15,816 nucleotides of DNA. Origin: an uncultured Bacteroidota bacterium. GTDB taxonomy: Bacteria > Bacteroidota > Bacteroidia > Bacteroidales > CAIWKO01. The notes under the pieces were generated by a model. The model was not told where the DNA came from. It saw only the letters and a program-made list of their open reading frames with translations, and did not search any database. The DNA is taken from NCBI GenBank assembly GCA_937934705.1, contig CALGYY010000033.1, positions 1-15,816 of the forward strand, written 5' to 3'. Below are positions 5,741 to 13,750 of the stretch, piece by piece; position 1 is the first letter of the stretch; the number at the start of each line of letters is the position of its first letter. The position numbers were made by a program, and so were the translations under genes.

Positions 5741-8206
5741 ATGACTTATAAACAGAAGTTTACTACTATGTGGTCTTTTCTTGTCCGCCTTATTCTGCGT
5801 AACCGCCTCGTCAACCTGATTGTGATCATTGTGCTCACTGGTGTCATGGGCTTTTACGCATCAAAGGTGCAGATGTCGTACGAATTTGCAGAGATGCTTC
5901 CCGCAACAGATTCTACGAGAATTATTTACAAACAATTCAAGGAGCAATTTGGTGAGGATGGCAGTGTGATGTTCATCGGGGTTCGCGACAGCAGCTTCTT
6001 TGATCTTGAACACTTCAATGCCTGGTTTGATCTCACCCAGGAGATCAAGAAAATTGAGGGAGTACAGGAAGTTTTGTCCATCACCAAAGTCTTTCAGCTG
6101 ATCAAGGATGACAGTCTGAAGAAGTTTGATTTCCGCCCTGTGGTATCTGAAAAACCGAAGACTCAGGAAGAGCTGGATAGTCTGCGCGCACTGATCTATT
6201 CACTACCATTTTATGACGGCTTGTTGTTTAACCGGGAAACGGATGTGAACCTGCTGATGATAACACTGGATAAGGCCAGGGTGAACTCTAATTACCGCTT
6301 TACGCTGATCGGGGGCATCCAGGAGAAGATTGAAGCACATGCTGCAAAGTTCAATATTGAGCCGCATTATTCAGGCTTACCTTATATCCGAACGGTTACC
6401 AGTGAGAAAGTCAAGAATGAGTTATTGTTGTTCACTCTGCTTTCCCTGCTGATTGCAGCAATCATCCTGTTTTTATATTTCAGATCATTCAAGGCTGTTC
6501 TTTTCCCTTTGTTAATCGTGTCTGCGGGAGCAGTTTGGGTTCTGGGAACCGTATCTCTGCTTGGGTACAAGATCAGTATTCTCACCGGAATCATCCCCCC
6601 TCTGATTATTATTATAGGAATAGAGAACTGCATATTTCTGCTTAACAAATACCATTTCGAGTACAAGAGCCATGGCAATAAGGTGAAAGCCTTATCACGC
6701 ATTGTTCAGCGGGTGGGCTTCGCAACTCTTCTGACCAATCTGACCACGGCCGTTGGTTTTGCCACCTTTCTGATTACGGGCAACCGGCTGTTGTTTGAAT
6801 TTGGTCTTGTGGCCTCCGTTAATATTGTTGTGCTTTATATATTATCACTGTTTCTTATACCGATTTTTTTCAGTTACCTCAAGCCGCCCGGAGCGAGGCA
6901 TACCAAGCACATTGAGAATAAAAGCGTTGGTCGTATCGTTGAGGTTATTGTAGGTCTCGTGCAGAAACGTCGTCTGGCGATTTACATCATTGCAATTCTT
7001 ATGGTTGCCGGAGGCGTTTTCGGTGTCACCAGGCTGACCACAACGGGGAACATCGTGGATGACATTTCAAAAAAGGATAAGCTGTACACTGATCTTCTGT
7101 TTTTCGAGGAACATTTTCATGGGGTGATGCCATTTGAGATCAGCATTGACACGAAGAAGAAGAAAGGGGTGATGAATCTTGGTGTGCTCAGGAAAATTGA
7201 CCGTTTGCAGGATAGTCTTGCGGTTTACCCCGAGCTTTCCAAACCTTTATCGGTCGCAGAGGTAGTGAAATTTGCCAAGCAGGCGTTTTACAACGGCGAC
7301 GAGAGCATGTATGAACTACCAAATAACAATGAAATGTTGTTCATGGTGGATTATATCCCTGAGTACAACAAGAAAAAGAAGACCATTCTGAACAATTTTG
7401 TGGATTCCACACTGAGTAAAACCAGGATTTCTGTACAGATGGCCAATATTGGTACGCGGGATATTCAGCGCATCAAGGACGACTTGCGTCCCAAGATTGA
7501 CAGTATATTCAACCCTGAAAAATTTGATGTGCATATTACGGGGACCAGTGTCGTTTTCCTGAAGGGGACGGATTATCTGGTTGGGAATCTGAAGACATCG
7601 CTGATTTTTGCCGTTATCATCATTTCTATCCTGATGGCCTTGTTGTTCACATCTGCCCGCATGGTGCTGATATCGCTGATTCCCAATCTGATTCCCCAGA
7701 TCATGACGGCAGGGATGATGGGTTATCTGGGGATCCCTATAAAGCCATCGACCATCCTGATATTCAGTATTGCACTCGGGATTTCTGTGGACAACGCGAT
7801 ATTGTTTTTGTCGCGCTACCGACAAGAGCTGCGAAACAAGCACTGGGATATCCGCCAATGCGTGGTTTCCGCTCTGCGGGAAACCTCGTATAGCATGGTT
7901 TACTCTTCTTCTGTATTGTTCCTGGGTTTCTCGATATTCATTTTCTCGTCTTTCGGCGGGACACAGGCCATGGGTTATCTGATCTCGTTCACTTTGTTCA
8001 TCGCCATGCTTTGTAATCTTTTGCTTCTGCCTTCACTCTTGTTATCATTCGGGAAAAAGGCCACGACCAAGGCTTTTGAGGAGCCGGTATTGCCAATCCT
8101 GGAAGAAGAGGAGGAGGATGTAAACATTGAATATATTGACGAAATAAACGAAGTTCCGAAGAAAGATCAGGCGGCAGAAGGAGATCAGGGAGATCGTGCG
8201 GGCTGA
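5741..8206 (+). CDS. RND superfamily (MMPL/patched-type) membrane exporter
   Basis: An 821-residue protein with the two-fold RND layout. TM1 is at about 23-40, a periplasmic domain at 45-225, and five TM segments at about 228-380. The second half repeats this with a TM at 411-430, a periplasmic domain at 435-615, and five TMs at 618-770. TM4 of the second half has GISVDNAILFLSRYR with Asp684, the usual proton-relay position; the matching place in the first half reads GIENCIFLLNKYH (293-305), with Glu-Asn. A very acidic tail (780-821, EEEEED) is cytoplasmic. This branch of RND resembles the MMPL and hopanoid/lipid transporters rather than the AcrB type with fusion protein, and no membrane-fusion or TolC-like gene is adjacent. 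A lipid or envelope substrate is my inference. The start could instead be ATG 5768 (MWSFLVRLILRNR). rmlA follows after 21 nt, probably in the same transcript. Confidence 0.85.
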   Translation: MTYKQKFTTMWSFLVRLILRNRLVNLIVIIVLTGVMGFYASKVQMSYEFAEMLPATDSTRIIYKQFKEQFGEDGSVMFIGVRDSSFFDLEHFNAWFDLTQEIKKIEGVQEVLSITKVFQLIKDDSLKKFDFRPVVSEKPKTQEELDSLRALIYSLPFYDGLLFNRETDVNLLMITLDKARVNSNYRFTLIGGIQEKIEAHAAKFNIEPHYSGLPYIRTVTSEKVKNELLLFTLLSLLIAAIILFLYFRSFKAVLFPLLIVSAGAVWVLGTVSLLGYKISILTGIIPPLIIIIGIENCIFLLNKYHFEYKSHGNKVKALSRIVQRVGFATLLTNLTTAVGFATFLITGNRLLFEFGLVASVNIVVLYILSLFLIPIFFSYLKPPGARHTKHIENKSVGRIVEVIVGLVQKRRLAIYIIAILMVAGGVFGVTRLTTTGNIVDDISKKDKLYTDLLFFEEHFHGVMPFEISIDTKKKKGVMNLGVLRKIDRLQDSLAVYPELSKPLSVAEVVKFAKQAFYNGDESMYELPNNNEMLFMVDYIPEYNKKKKTILNNFVDSTLSKTRISVQMANIGTRDIQRIKDDLRPKIDSIFNPEKFDVHITGTSVVFLKGTDYLVGNLKTSLIFAVIIISILMALLFTSARMVLISLIPNLIPQIMTAGMMGYLGIPIKPSTILIFSIALGISVDNAILFLSRYRQELRNKHWDIRQCVVSALRETSYSMVYSSSVLFLGFSIFIFSSFGGTQAMGYLISFTLFIAMLCNLLLLPSLLLSFGKKATTKAFEEPVLPILEEEEEDVNIEYIDEINEVPKKDQAAEGDQGDRAG

Positions 8207-8227
8207 ACACCCTAATAAACAGATTAT

Positions 8228-9088
8228 ATGAAAGGAATTATTCTCGCCGGCGGCTCCGGCACAAGACTTTATCCTTTAACGCTTGCGATGAGCAAGCAGA
8301 TGATGCCGGTATATGACAAGCCGATGATCTATTATCCCTTATCTGTGCTGATGATGGCCGGCATATCTGAGATCCTGATTATCTCCACACCTGAAGACCT
8401 GCCTGGTTTTGAGCGATTGCTTGGCGACGGACGGGCATTGGGATGCCGCTTCACTTACATGGTTCAGGAGGTTCCGAACGGACTGGCCCAGGCATTTGTG
8501 ATCGGGGAGTCCTTCATCGGGAAAGACAAGGTCAGCCTGATTCTGGGGGATAATATATTCTACGGTGCAGGATTGCAGAAGTTGCTGCAGGAGAACAACG
8601 ATCCTGAGGGGGGGGTGGTCTTCGCGTATCATGTTTCTGATCCGCAGCGTTACGGGGTTGTTGAATTTGATAAGAATTTCAATGCTGTATCCATTGAGGA
8701 GAAACCTGCGGAACCCAAAAGCAATTACGCGGTTCCCGGCTTGTATTTATATGACAATTCAGTTGTTGGTGTCGCTAAAAGTATAAAACCCAGCAAAAGG
8801 GGAGAGTACGAGATCACCGATGTGAACCGTTGTTACCTGGAGCAGGGGAAACTGAAAGTGGGGATATTAACCAGAGGAACAGCATGGCTTGATACGGGTA
8901 CCTTTACTTCATTATTGCAGGCATCACAGTTTGTTCAGGTGATTGAAGACCGCCAGAATCTGAAAATCGGCTGTATTGAAGAGGTGGCTTACAGAATGGG
9001 CTTTATCAATTCAGAACAACTCAGGGTTTTGGCTGGCAAATACTTGAAGAGTGGTTACGGGGAATACCTCCTGCGCATTATCGAATAG
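8228..9088 (+). CDS. rmlA: Glucose-1-phosphate thymidylyltransferase
   Basis: This enzyme joins dTTP and glucose-1-phosphate to give dTDP-glucose, the first step toward dTDP-rhamnose and other deoxysugars for surface polysaccharides. The 286-residue length is typical. The nucleotide-binding signature GGSGTRLYPLT is at 8-18, followed by SKQMMPVYDKPMIYYPL; LGDNIFYG at 106-113 carries the metal-binding Asp; EEKP at 157-160 and WLDTGT at 220-225 are the sugar-site landmarks. The start ATG matches the family N-terminus MKGIILAGG; there is no Shine-Dalgarno. It lies 21 nt after the RND gene without a promoter between. No rmlB, rmlC or rmlD is present in the window, so the rest of the pathway must be elsewhere. 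Confidence 0.96.
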   Translation: MKGIILAGGSGTRLYPLTLAMSKQMMPVYDKPMIYYPLSVLMMAGISEILIISTPEDLPGFERLLGDGRALGCRFTYMVQEVPNGLAQAFVIGESFIGKDKVSLILGDNIFYGAGLQKLLQENNDPEGGVVFAYHVSDPQRYGVVEFDKNFNAVSIEEKPAEPKSNYAVPGLYLYDNSVVGVAKSIKPSKRGEYEITDVNRCYLEQGKLKVGILTRGTAWLDTGTFTSLLQASQFVQVIEDRQNLKIGCIEEVAYRMGFINSEQLRVLAGKYLKSGYGEYLLRIIE

Positions 9089-9139
9089 TATTACCGGTAT
9101 TCGTACTTAAACGATTTAGGAAAAGCAACCAAAAAAGTG

Positions 9140-9147
9140 TAGCTTTG
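9140..9147 (+). promoter_or_regulatory. -7 promoter box for the epimerase gene
   Basis: TAGCTTTG matches TAnnTTTG perfectly, 22 nt before the ATG at 9170. The expected upstream element is weak (TTTAG at 9115-9119). It suggests that the SDR gene can be expressed apart from rmlA. Confidence 0.55.
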
Positions 9148-9169
9148 CGTCTGTAAGGAAAATGCATCT

Positions 9170-10123
9170 ATGAGAATGATCCTGGTAACCGGTGGCGCCG
9201 GCTTCATTGGAAGCGCATTGGCTGAAAAGCTGATTCAGGATCCTGAAAATTATGTTGTTATTGTTGATAACCTGGCAACAGGAAGCCTGAATAAGCTTCC
9301 GGCTGCGCCAAATACGAACTGGAGGTTTATTAAATGCGACATTAACGATTTCAGGGATATTTCTTCTGTAACCCAGTCGTTCCGTTTTGATTATGTTTTC
9401 CACTATGCTGCTGTAGTTGGTGTTAAACGCACCCAGGAGAACCCGGTTAAGGTGCTGCAGGACATTCACGGAATTGAAAATATTCTGAACCTCAGCAAGA
9501 ATACAGGTGTTAAGCGGGTATTTTTTTCTTCCTCATCAGAGGTATACGGGGAGCCTGTTGATTTGCCGCAGAACGAAGAAACAACCCCTTTGAATTCCAG
9601 GGTACCTTACGCGGTGGTCAAGAATCTCGGAGAGGCTTTTCTGAGGAGCTATAAGAAAGAATTCAACCTGGATTTCACGATTTTCCGCTTTTTCAATACC
9701 TATGGGCCGAAGCAAAGCAAGGATTTTGTGATGTCGAAATTCATTGCATTGGCGCTGAAACATCAGGATATCCGGATATTTGGTGATGGGATGCAAACCC
9801 GGACCTTCTGTTATATTGAAGACCATATTGAGGCGACTTACAACAATTTCATGCAGGCTGTGCGTTCGGGTAACGGGGCCAATGAGGTCATCAATATTGG
9901 AAATGACAAGGAGATTACCATACTTGAACTGGCGAGAACCATTATAGCTTTGACGGGGTCAAATTCCCGGATTGTACATGTACCGCCCCTCCCGGAAGGA
10001 GACATGCACCGCCGTTTGCCTGATATCACCAAAATGCTGAAATTGCTGAATCGCCAGCCAGTCAGCCTCGAGGAGGGGATCAGCAGGATACTGAAGGATC
10101 CTTATTTCATCAGGAACAAATAG
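9170..10123 (+). CDS. Extended-SDR nucleotide-sugar epimerase/decarboxylase (UDP-glucuronate decarboxylase-like)
   Basis: A 317-residue extended short-chain dehydrogenase. The NAD-binding Rossmann motif TGGAGFIG is at 7-14 with Asp33 after the second strand; the catalytic set is Ser122/123 in SSSSEVYGE and YAVVK at 147-151 (Tyr147, Lys151). RFFNTYGP at 173-180 and RRLPDITK near the C-terminus are typical of the sugar-nucleotide branch, especially UDP-glucuronate decarboxylases and GalE-like epimerases. The exact substrate cannot be decided by eye. The ATG at 9170 was chosen because it follows a promoter box and an AAGGA at 9155-9159; an ATG two codons later is also possible. With rmlA upstream it points to surface-sugar synthesis. 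Its stop is only 2 nt from the stop of frr on the other strand. Confidence 0.88.
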   Translation: MRMILVTGGAGFIGSALAEKLIQDPENYVVIVDNLATGSLNKLPAAPNTNWRFIKCDINDFRDISSVTQSFRFDYVFHYAAVVGVKRTQENPVKVLQDIHGIENILNLSKNTGVKRVFFSSSSEVYGEPVDLPQNEETTPLNSRVPYAVVKNLGEAFLRSYKKEFNLDFTIFRFFNTYGPKQSKDFVMSKFIALALKHQDIRIFGDGMQTRTFCYIEDHIEATYNNFMQAVRSGNGANEVINIGNDKEITILELARTIIALTGSNSRIVHVPPLPEGDMHRRLPDITKMLKLLNRQPVSLEEGISRILKDPYFIRNK

Positions 10124-10125
10124 GA

Positions 10126-10689
10126 TTACACGGTCATGATGTCCTTCTCCTTGGTTTCAAGGAGCTTATCCACTTTTTGGATGTATTTATCCGTCGTATT
10201 CTGGATTTCGGTCTCCAGTTTCTTAATATCATCTTCAGGAACCCCTTGTTTTTCCAGCTTTTTTGCTGTTTCATTGGAAGTTCTGCGGATGTTTCTGATG
10301 GCCACGCGGGCATTCTCGGCTTCGGTTTTGGCTTTTTTCACAAGGTCTTTGCGCCTTTCTTCAGTCAGAGGAGGTACAATAATTCGGAGGACTTCCCCTT
10401 CATTCTTAGGGTTGAATCCGAGATTAGCATTCATGATGGCTTTCTCAATCAGCCCGAGCACGCTTTTATCCCAGGGTTGAACAATGATTTGTTTGGGATC
10501 GGGGGTATTGATATTTGAGACCTGATCCAATGGGGTCATGGCCCCGTAATAATCGATTCGGATTCCGTCGAGCATCTGGGGTGATGCTTTACCAGTGCGG
10601 ATTTTCTGAAATTCCTTTTCCAGGTGGCTGATGGCAACCTGCATGGTTTCAGCGGTTTCTTCGAGACAAAACTGTGCTTCTTCGTGCAT
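10126..10689 (-). CDS. frr: Ribosome recycling factor
   Basis: RRF, together with EF-G, splits the post-termination ribosome. The 187-residue length is normal. Landmarks are the helix with RTGKASPQML at 31-40, the linker and small domain with DYYGAMTPLDQVSNI and IIVQPWDK, IRIIVPPLTEERR-type sequence (LRIIVPPLTEERRKDL), and the basic third helix RVAIRNIRR. The gene follows pyrH after 12 nt without a promoter, the usual pyrH-frr pair. It converges on the epimerase gene with a 2-nt gap and no terminator hairpin between, so the two transcripts must overlap at their 3' ends. Confidence 0.97.
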   Translation of the reverse strand: MHEEAQFCLEETAETMQVAISHLEKEFQKIRTGKASPQMLDGIRIDYYGAMTPLDQVSNINTPDPKQIIVQPWDKSVLGLIEKAIMNANLGFNPKNEGEVLRIIVPPLTEERRKDLVKKAKTEAENARVAIRNIRRTSNETAKKLEKQGVPEDDIKKLETEIQNTTDKYIQKVDKLLETKEKDIMTV

Positions 10690-10701
10690 AATTCAGGTTT
10701 T

Positions 10702-11409
10702 TCAGGGATGGATCAGTGTTCCGCAGGCTTCACCCCTGCAGACTTTCAGAAGGTTCCCTTTCTGGTTCATATCAAAAACAACGATGGGCATCTGGTTATC
10801 CCGGCAGAGGGTAAAAGCTGTCAGGTCCATGATTTCAAGTCCCTGTTCGTAGGCTTGCTGAAAGCTCAGCGTATCGTATTTTACCGCATCTTTCACTTTT
10901 TCCGGGTCCGCATTATAAACTCCGTCGACCCTTGTTCCTTTCAGGATTACATCGGCTCTGATTTCCAGGGCGCGGAGCGCGGCGGCGCTATCAGTCGTGA
11001 AATAGGGGTTCCCTGTTCCGCCGGCGAGGATTACGATTTTGTTTTTGCTGAGTGCATCAATGGCTTTCTTGGCAGACATCAGCTGACATATGGCGTCAAT
11101 CTTCATCCCTGAAAGCAGGAGGACGGGTAAGCCCATTTTCCTGAATTCTGATTCAAGGGCCATGCTGTTAATGATTGTTGCCAGCATACCCATTTGGTCG
11201 CCTGTCACGCGTTCGAAGCCTTCTCCGCTGCCTTTCATGCCCCTGAAAATATTGCCGCCGCCGATCACGATGGCGATTTCCACTCCGAGGGCTGATGTTT
11301 CCCTGATGGCTGTGGCATATTCCAGCAGCCTGTCGGGATCAATCCCGTATGGGCGGGTGCCCATAAGAGATTCCCCGCTGAGTTTCAGCAATATTCTTTT
11401 GTACTTCAT
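10702..11409 (-). CDS. pyrH: UMP kinase
   Basis: Uridylate kinase phosphorylates UMP to UDP for pyrimidine nucleotide supply. The 235-residue length and motifs are typical of the bacterial hexameric amino-acid-kinase-fold enzyme: KLSGESLMG at 9-17, GGGNIFRG at 50-57, TGDQMGM at 69-75, GGTGNPYFTTDSAAALRA at 130-147 and KGTRVDGVYNADP at 157-169. The start codon is supported by the family N-terminus KYKRILLKLSGE. It lies downstream of tsf beyond a terminator, so it probably has its own start site; the only candidate box is an imperfect TATTTTTA overlapping the terminator's T tract on the minus strand. It is followed by frr after 12 nt. Confidence 0.97.
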   Translation of the reverse strand: MKYKRILLKLSGESLMGTRPYGIDPDRLLEYATAIRETSALGVEIAIVIGGGNIFRGMKGSGEGFERVTGDQMGMLATIINSMALESEFRKMGLPVLLLSGMKIDAICQLMSAKKAIDALSKNKIVILAGGTGNPYFTTDSAAALRALEIRADVILKGTRVDGVYNADPEKVKDAVKYDTLSFQQAYEQGLEIMDLTAFTLCRDNQMPIVVFDMNQKGNLLKVCRGEACGTLIHP

Positions 11410-11432
11410 GCCATCATATTTGTCTGTAAAAA

Positions 11433-11463
11433 TAAAAAAAAGAGAGAAGCCGGAGCTTCTCCC
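11433..11463 (-). terminator. Intrinsic terminator after tsf
   Basis: On the minus strand a 9-bp stem (GGGAGAAGC with GCTTCTCTC, one G-U pair) closes on the loop TCCG, followed by eight or more T. C(UCCG)G belongs to the extra-stable UNCG tetraloop class. It lies 27 nt after the tsf stop and separates the ribosomal-protein operon from pyrH-frr. Confidence 0.92.
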
Positions 11464-11489
11464 TTCAATATTGTGTTTGAATAACTGAA

Positions 11490-12314
11490 TTAAAAGGAAA
11501 CCCTTTTAAACCCGGTTACCATTAGTTCCTTGTCTGTTTCCTCGAGGAACTGGCGGATGGTTTTCTTGTTATCCCGTACGAAGTCCTGATTCAGCAGGGT
11601 ACTTTCCTTAAAGAATTTGTTGAGTTTTCCCTGGGCGATCTTTTCCAACATGGCTTCGGGCTTGCCTTCCTGACGTGCCTGTTCCATACCGATCTCCAGT
11701 TCTTTTGCCACGATTTTGGGGTCCACATCATCTTTATCCACTGCAACCGGGCTCATGGCTGCGATCTGCATAACCACTTCGCGGCATTCTTTTTCAGGTG
11801 CTCCTGCTTTGTTAAAGCCGATGATGGCTGCCAATTTTCCGGTCATGTGGTTGTACATGAACACGCTGGGGGCTTCGATGAACTGATAGTCGCTGATTTC
11901 CATTTTCTCGCCGGTTTTTCCGATCAGATCGGTGATGTTTTCGGCAACGGTTCTTTCGTTCAGCTTCAGGGCCTTCAGGGCTTCAGAGTCTGCCGGTTTT
12001 TGGGCGATGGCCAGATCGGTGATATCATTGGCCAGTTTTACAAATTCTTCATTTTTTGCCACGAAATCGGTTTCGCAACCCAGCATAACGATGGCTGCGA
12101 AATTCCCTTCGCTGTTGATCTTGGCGATTACCTTGCCTTCTGTGGCTTCGCGGTCGGCTCTTTTACTGGCGACTTTCTGTCCCTTCTTTCTCAGGATGTC
12201 AATTGCTTTTTCGTAATCCCCGTCTGCTTCTACCAAGGCATTCTTGCAATCCATCATGCCTGCACCTGTCTGCTGTCTCAGCTTATTGACTTCTGCTGCT
12301 GTTATATTTGCCAT
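11490..12314 (-). CDS. tsf: Elongation factor Ts
   Basis: EF-Ts exchanges GDP for GTP on EF-Tu. The 274-residue length is normal. The N-terminal UBA-like domain ITAAEVNKLRQQTGAGMMDCKNAL (split here as residues 4-27) and the EF-Tu contact motif TDFVAKNEEF at 82-91 are clear, followed by the two core subdomains with VMQIAAMSPVAVDKDDVDP. The ATG gives the standard N-terminus MANITAAEV. It follows rpsB after 21 nt, the near-universal rpsB-tsf pair, with no Shine-Dalgarno. A strong terminator follows. Confidence 0.97.
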   Translation of the reverse strand: MANITAAEVNKLRQQTGAGMMDCKNALVEADGDYEKAIDILRKKGQKVASKRADREATEGKVIAKINSEGNFAAIVMLGCETDFVAKNEEFVKLANDITDLAIAQKPADSEALKALKLNERTVAENITDLIGKTGEKMEISDYQFIEAPSVFMYNHMTGKLAAIIGFNKAGAPEKECREVVMQIAAMSPVAVDKDDVDPKIVAKELEIGMEQARQEGKPEAMLEKIAQGKLNKFFKESTLLNQDFVRDNKKTIRQFLEETDKELMVTGFKRVSF

Positions 12315-12335
12315 TACTCTGTAGGTTTTTAAGAA

Positions 12336-13241
12336 TTATTTCTTGTTAATCTGTTTTCTGATCCCCGGTTTTTTTGCAGGGCTGGCCTCCGGAGCATCTT
12401 TCTTTCCAATGATCTTTGGGGTGATACCATCAACTTCCTCTTCAGCTGAATCATCATCAGTATCGTCATCAATATCCTCTTCTTCACCATCATGATCGTG
12501 CATCATTTCGTCCTGATCTTCCTCATCTTCACGATCCTGTTTGTCTTTTGCCAGTTTGCGCTCATTCAGTCCTTCTTCGATGGCCTGCACCATGGTCCCC
12601 ACGATGATCGAAATGGATTTTGATGCATCGTCATTGGCGGGGATCGGAAAATCCACATCATTGGGGTTGCTGTTAGTGTCAACGATGGCAAAAGTGGGAA
12701 TGCTGAGCTTGCGGGCTTCGTTCACAGCGATTTTTTCCTTGAGGATATCCACGATGAAAAGGGCTGCAGGCAGGCGGGTCAGGTCAGCGATAGAGCCGAG
12801 GTTCTTTTCCAGTTTGGCGCGTTCGCGGGTGATCTGAAGGCGTTCGCGTTTTGAGATCTTGAGGAAAGCCTCGTCGTTCTTCATTTTATCGATGGATGCC
12901 ATTTTGCGGACCGCTTTGCGGATCGTGGCAAAATTGGTGAGCATACCTCCCGGCCAGCGCTCGGTAACATAGGGCATATTCACTTTTTTCACCCAGTCGG
13001 CAACGATTTCCTTTGCCTGTTTCTTGGTGGCAACGAAAAGCACACGTTTGCCTGATTTTGCGACCTGTTTGATAGCCGCGGCAGCTTCATCAAGCTTTGC
13101 CATGGTCTTGTGCAGGTCAATAATGTGGATCCCGTTACGCTCCATAAAGATGTAAGGAGCCATGTTGGGGTTCCATTTCCTTCTGAGGTGACCAAAGTGG
13201 ACACCTGCGTCCAATAAATCCTGAAAAGTTGGTTTTGACAT
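12336..13241 (-). CDS. rpsB: 30S ribosomal protein S2 with long acidic C-terminal extension
   Basis: Ribosomal protein uS2 of the small subunit body. Residues 1-230 are the standard protein: LLDAGVHFGHLRRKWNPNMAPYI (split as 9-31), RVLFVATKKQA, ERWPGGMLTNF, LPAALFIVDI and the closing GTMVQAIEEGL. At 301 residues it is about 60 longer than the E. coli protein. The extra C-terminal part is strongly acidic (22 of 33 residues from 238 to 270 are Asp or Glu) and then basic (KKPGIRKQINKK). The start is preceded by an A-rich leader (ACCAAAACAAAA) and no Shine-Dalgarno. A structured 106-nt spacer separates it from rpsI; tsf follows. Confidence 0.97.
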   Translation of the reverse strand: MSKPTFQDLLDAGVHFGHLRRKWNPNMAPYIFMERNGIHIIDLHKTMAKLDEAAAAIKQVAKSGKRVLFVATKKQAKEIVADWVKKVNMPYVTERWPGGMLTNFATIRKAVRKMASIDKMKNDEAFLKISKRERLQITRERAKLEKNLGSIADLTRLPAALFIVDILKEKIAVNEARKLSIPTFAIVDTNSNPNDVDFPIPANDDASKSISIIVGTMVQAIEEGLNERKLAKDKQDREDEEDQDEMMHDHDGEEEDIDDDTDDDSAEEEVDGITPKIIGKKDAPEASPAKKPGIRKQINKK

Positions 13242-13281
13242 TTTTGTTTTGGTTTATGTTTACCTTCTGTCAGTACAATCA

Positions 13282-13310
13282 ATCACCGGGTAGCTCCGGA
13301 TCACCGGAAG
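13282..13310 (-). promoter_or_regulatory. Structured leader between rpsI and rpsB, possible S2 autoregulatory element
   Basis: The 106-nt spacer holds CCGGTGAT twice on the minus strand (plus-strand ATCACCGG at 13282-13289 and 13300-13307). The segment 13310-13294 can fold as CT-CCGG with a bulged T over a TGAT loop against CCGGAG, a 6-bp hairpin about 55-70 nt before the rpsB start. A near-match -7 box TATGTTTA (13336-13329) lies just upstream. S2 represses its own mRNA through a leader in enteric bacteria; that the same happens here is inference. Confidence 0.35.
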
Positions 13311-13347
13311 TCCTGGCGATTTAGATACTAAACATAATTGAATTCTC

Positions 13348-13734
13348 TTAGCGCTTGCTAAACTGGAAGCGTTTGCGTGCCTTTTTCTGGCCGGGCTTTT
13401 TACGCTCAACCATACGCGGGTCGCGGCGGAGCAGGTCTTTGGCTTTGAGCGGGGGACGGTTTTCCGGGTTGATTTTGCAGAGTGCACGGGCCAGGGCGAG
13501 ACTCATTGCTTCAGCCTGACCTTTAAAACCACCACCGTCGATGTTGGCGATGATATCATATTTTCCCTGGGATTCAACCACTGCAAGGGGTTCTTCCACG
13601 ATGTACTGCAAAACACTGGTCGGGAAATACTGTTTGAATTCCTTGTCATTCACGCGGATTGCTCCGTTGCCGTCTTTTACAAAGACGCGGGCGACCGCGG
13701 TTTTTCTTCTGCCTAAAGCGTTTACAACTTCCAT
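13348..13734 (-). CDS. rpsI: 30S ribosomal protein S9
   Basis: Ribosomal protein uS9, 128 residues, the normal size. The N-terminal NALGRRKTAVARVFVKDG and the core GGGFKGQAEAMSLALARAL are family signatures, and the basic tail ends in RFQFSKR, whose last Lys-Arg reaches the P-site tRNA in known ribosomes. The start ATG lies 16 nt after the rplM stop with no Shine-Dalgarno, so the two genes are one transcription unit, as in nearly all bacteria. Confidence 0.97.
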   Translation of the reverse strand: MEVVNALGRRKTAVARVFVKDGNGAIRVNDKEFKQYFPTSVLQYIVEEPLAVVESQGKYDIIANIDGGGFKGQAEAMSLALARALCKINPENRPPLKAKDLLRRDPRMVERKKPGQKKARKRFQFSKR

Positions 13735-13750
13735 ATTGCTTAAAAAGAAA

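Noticed and set aside
7316..7858. Long open frame on the minus strand inside the RND gene (180 codons), and similar frames opposite tsf, pyrH and rplM
   Set aside because: They lie wholly within strongly conserved genes, have compositions of antisense shadows, and no signals of their own.
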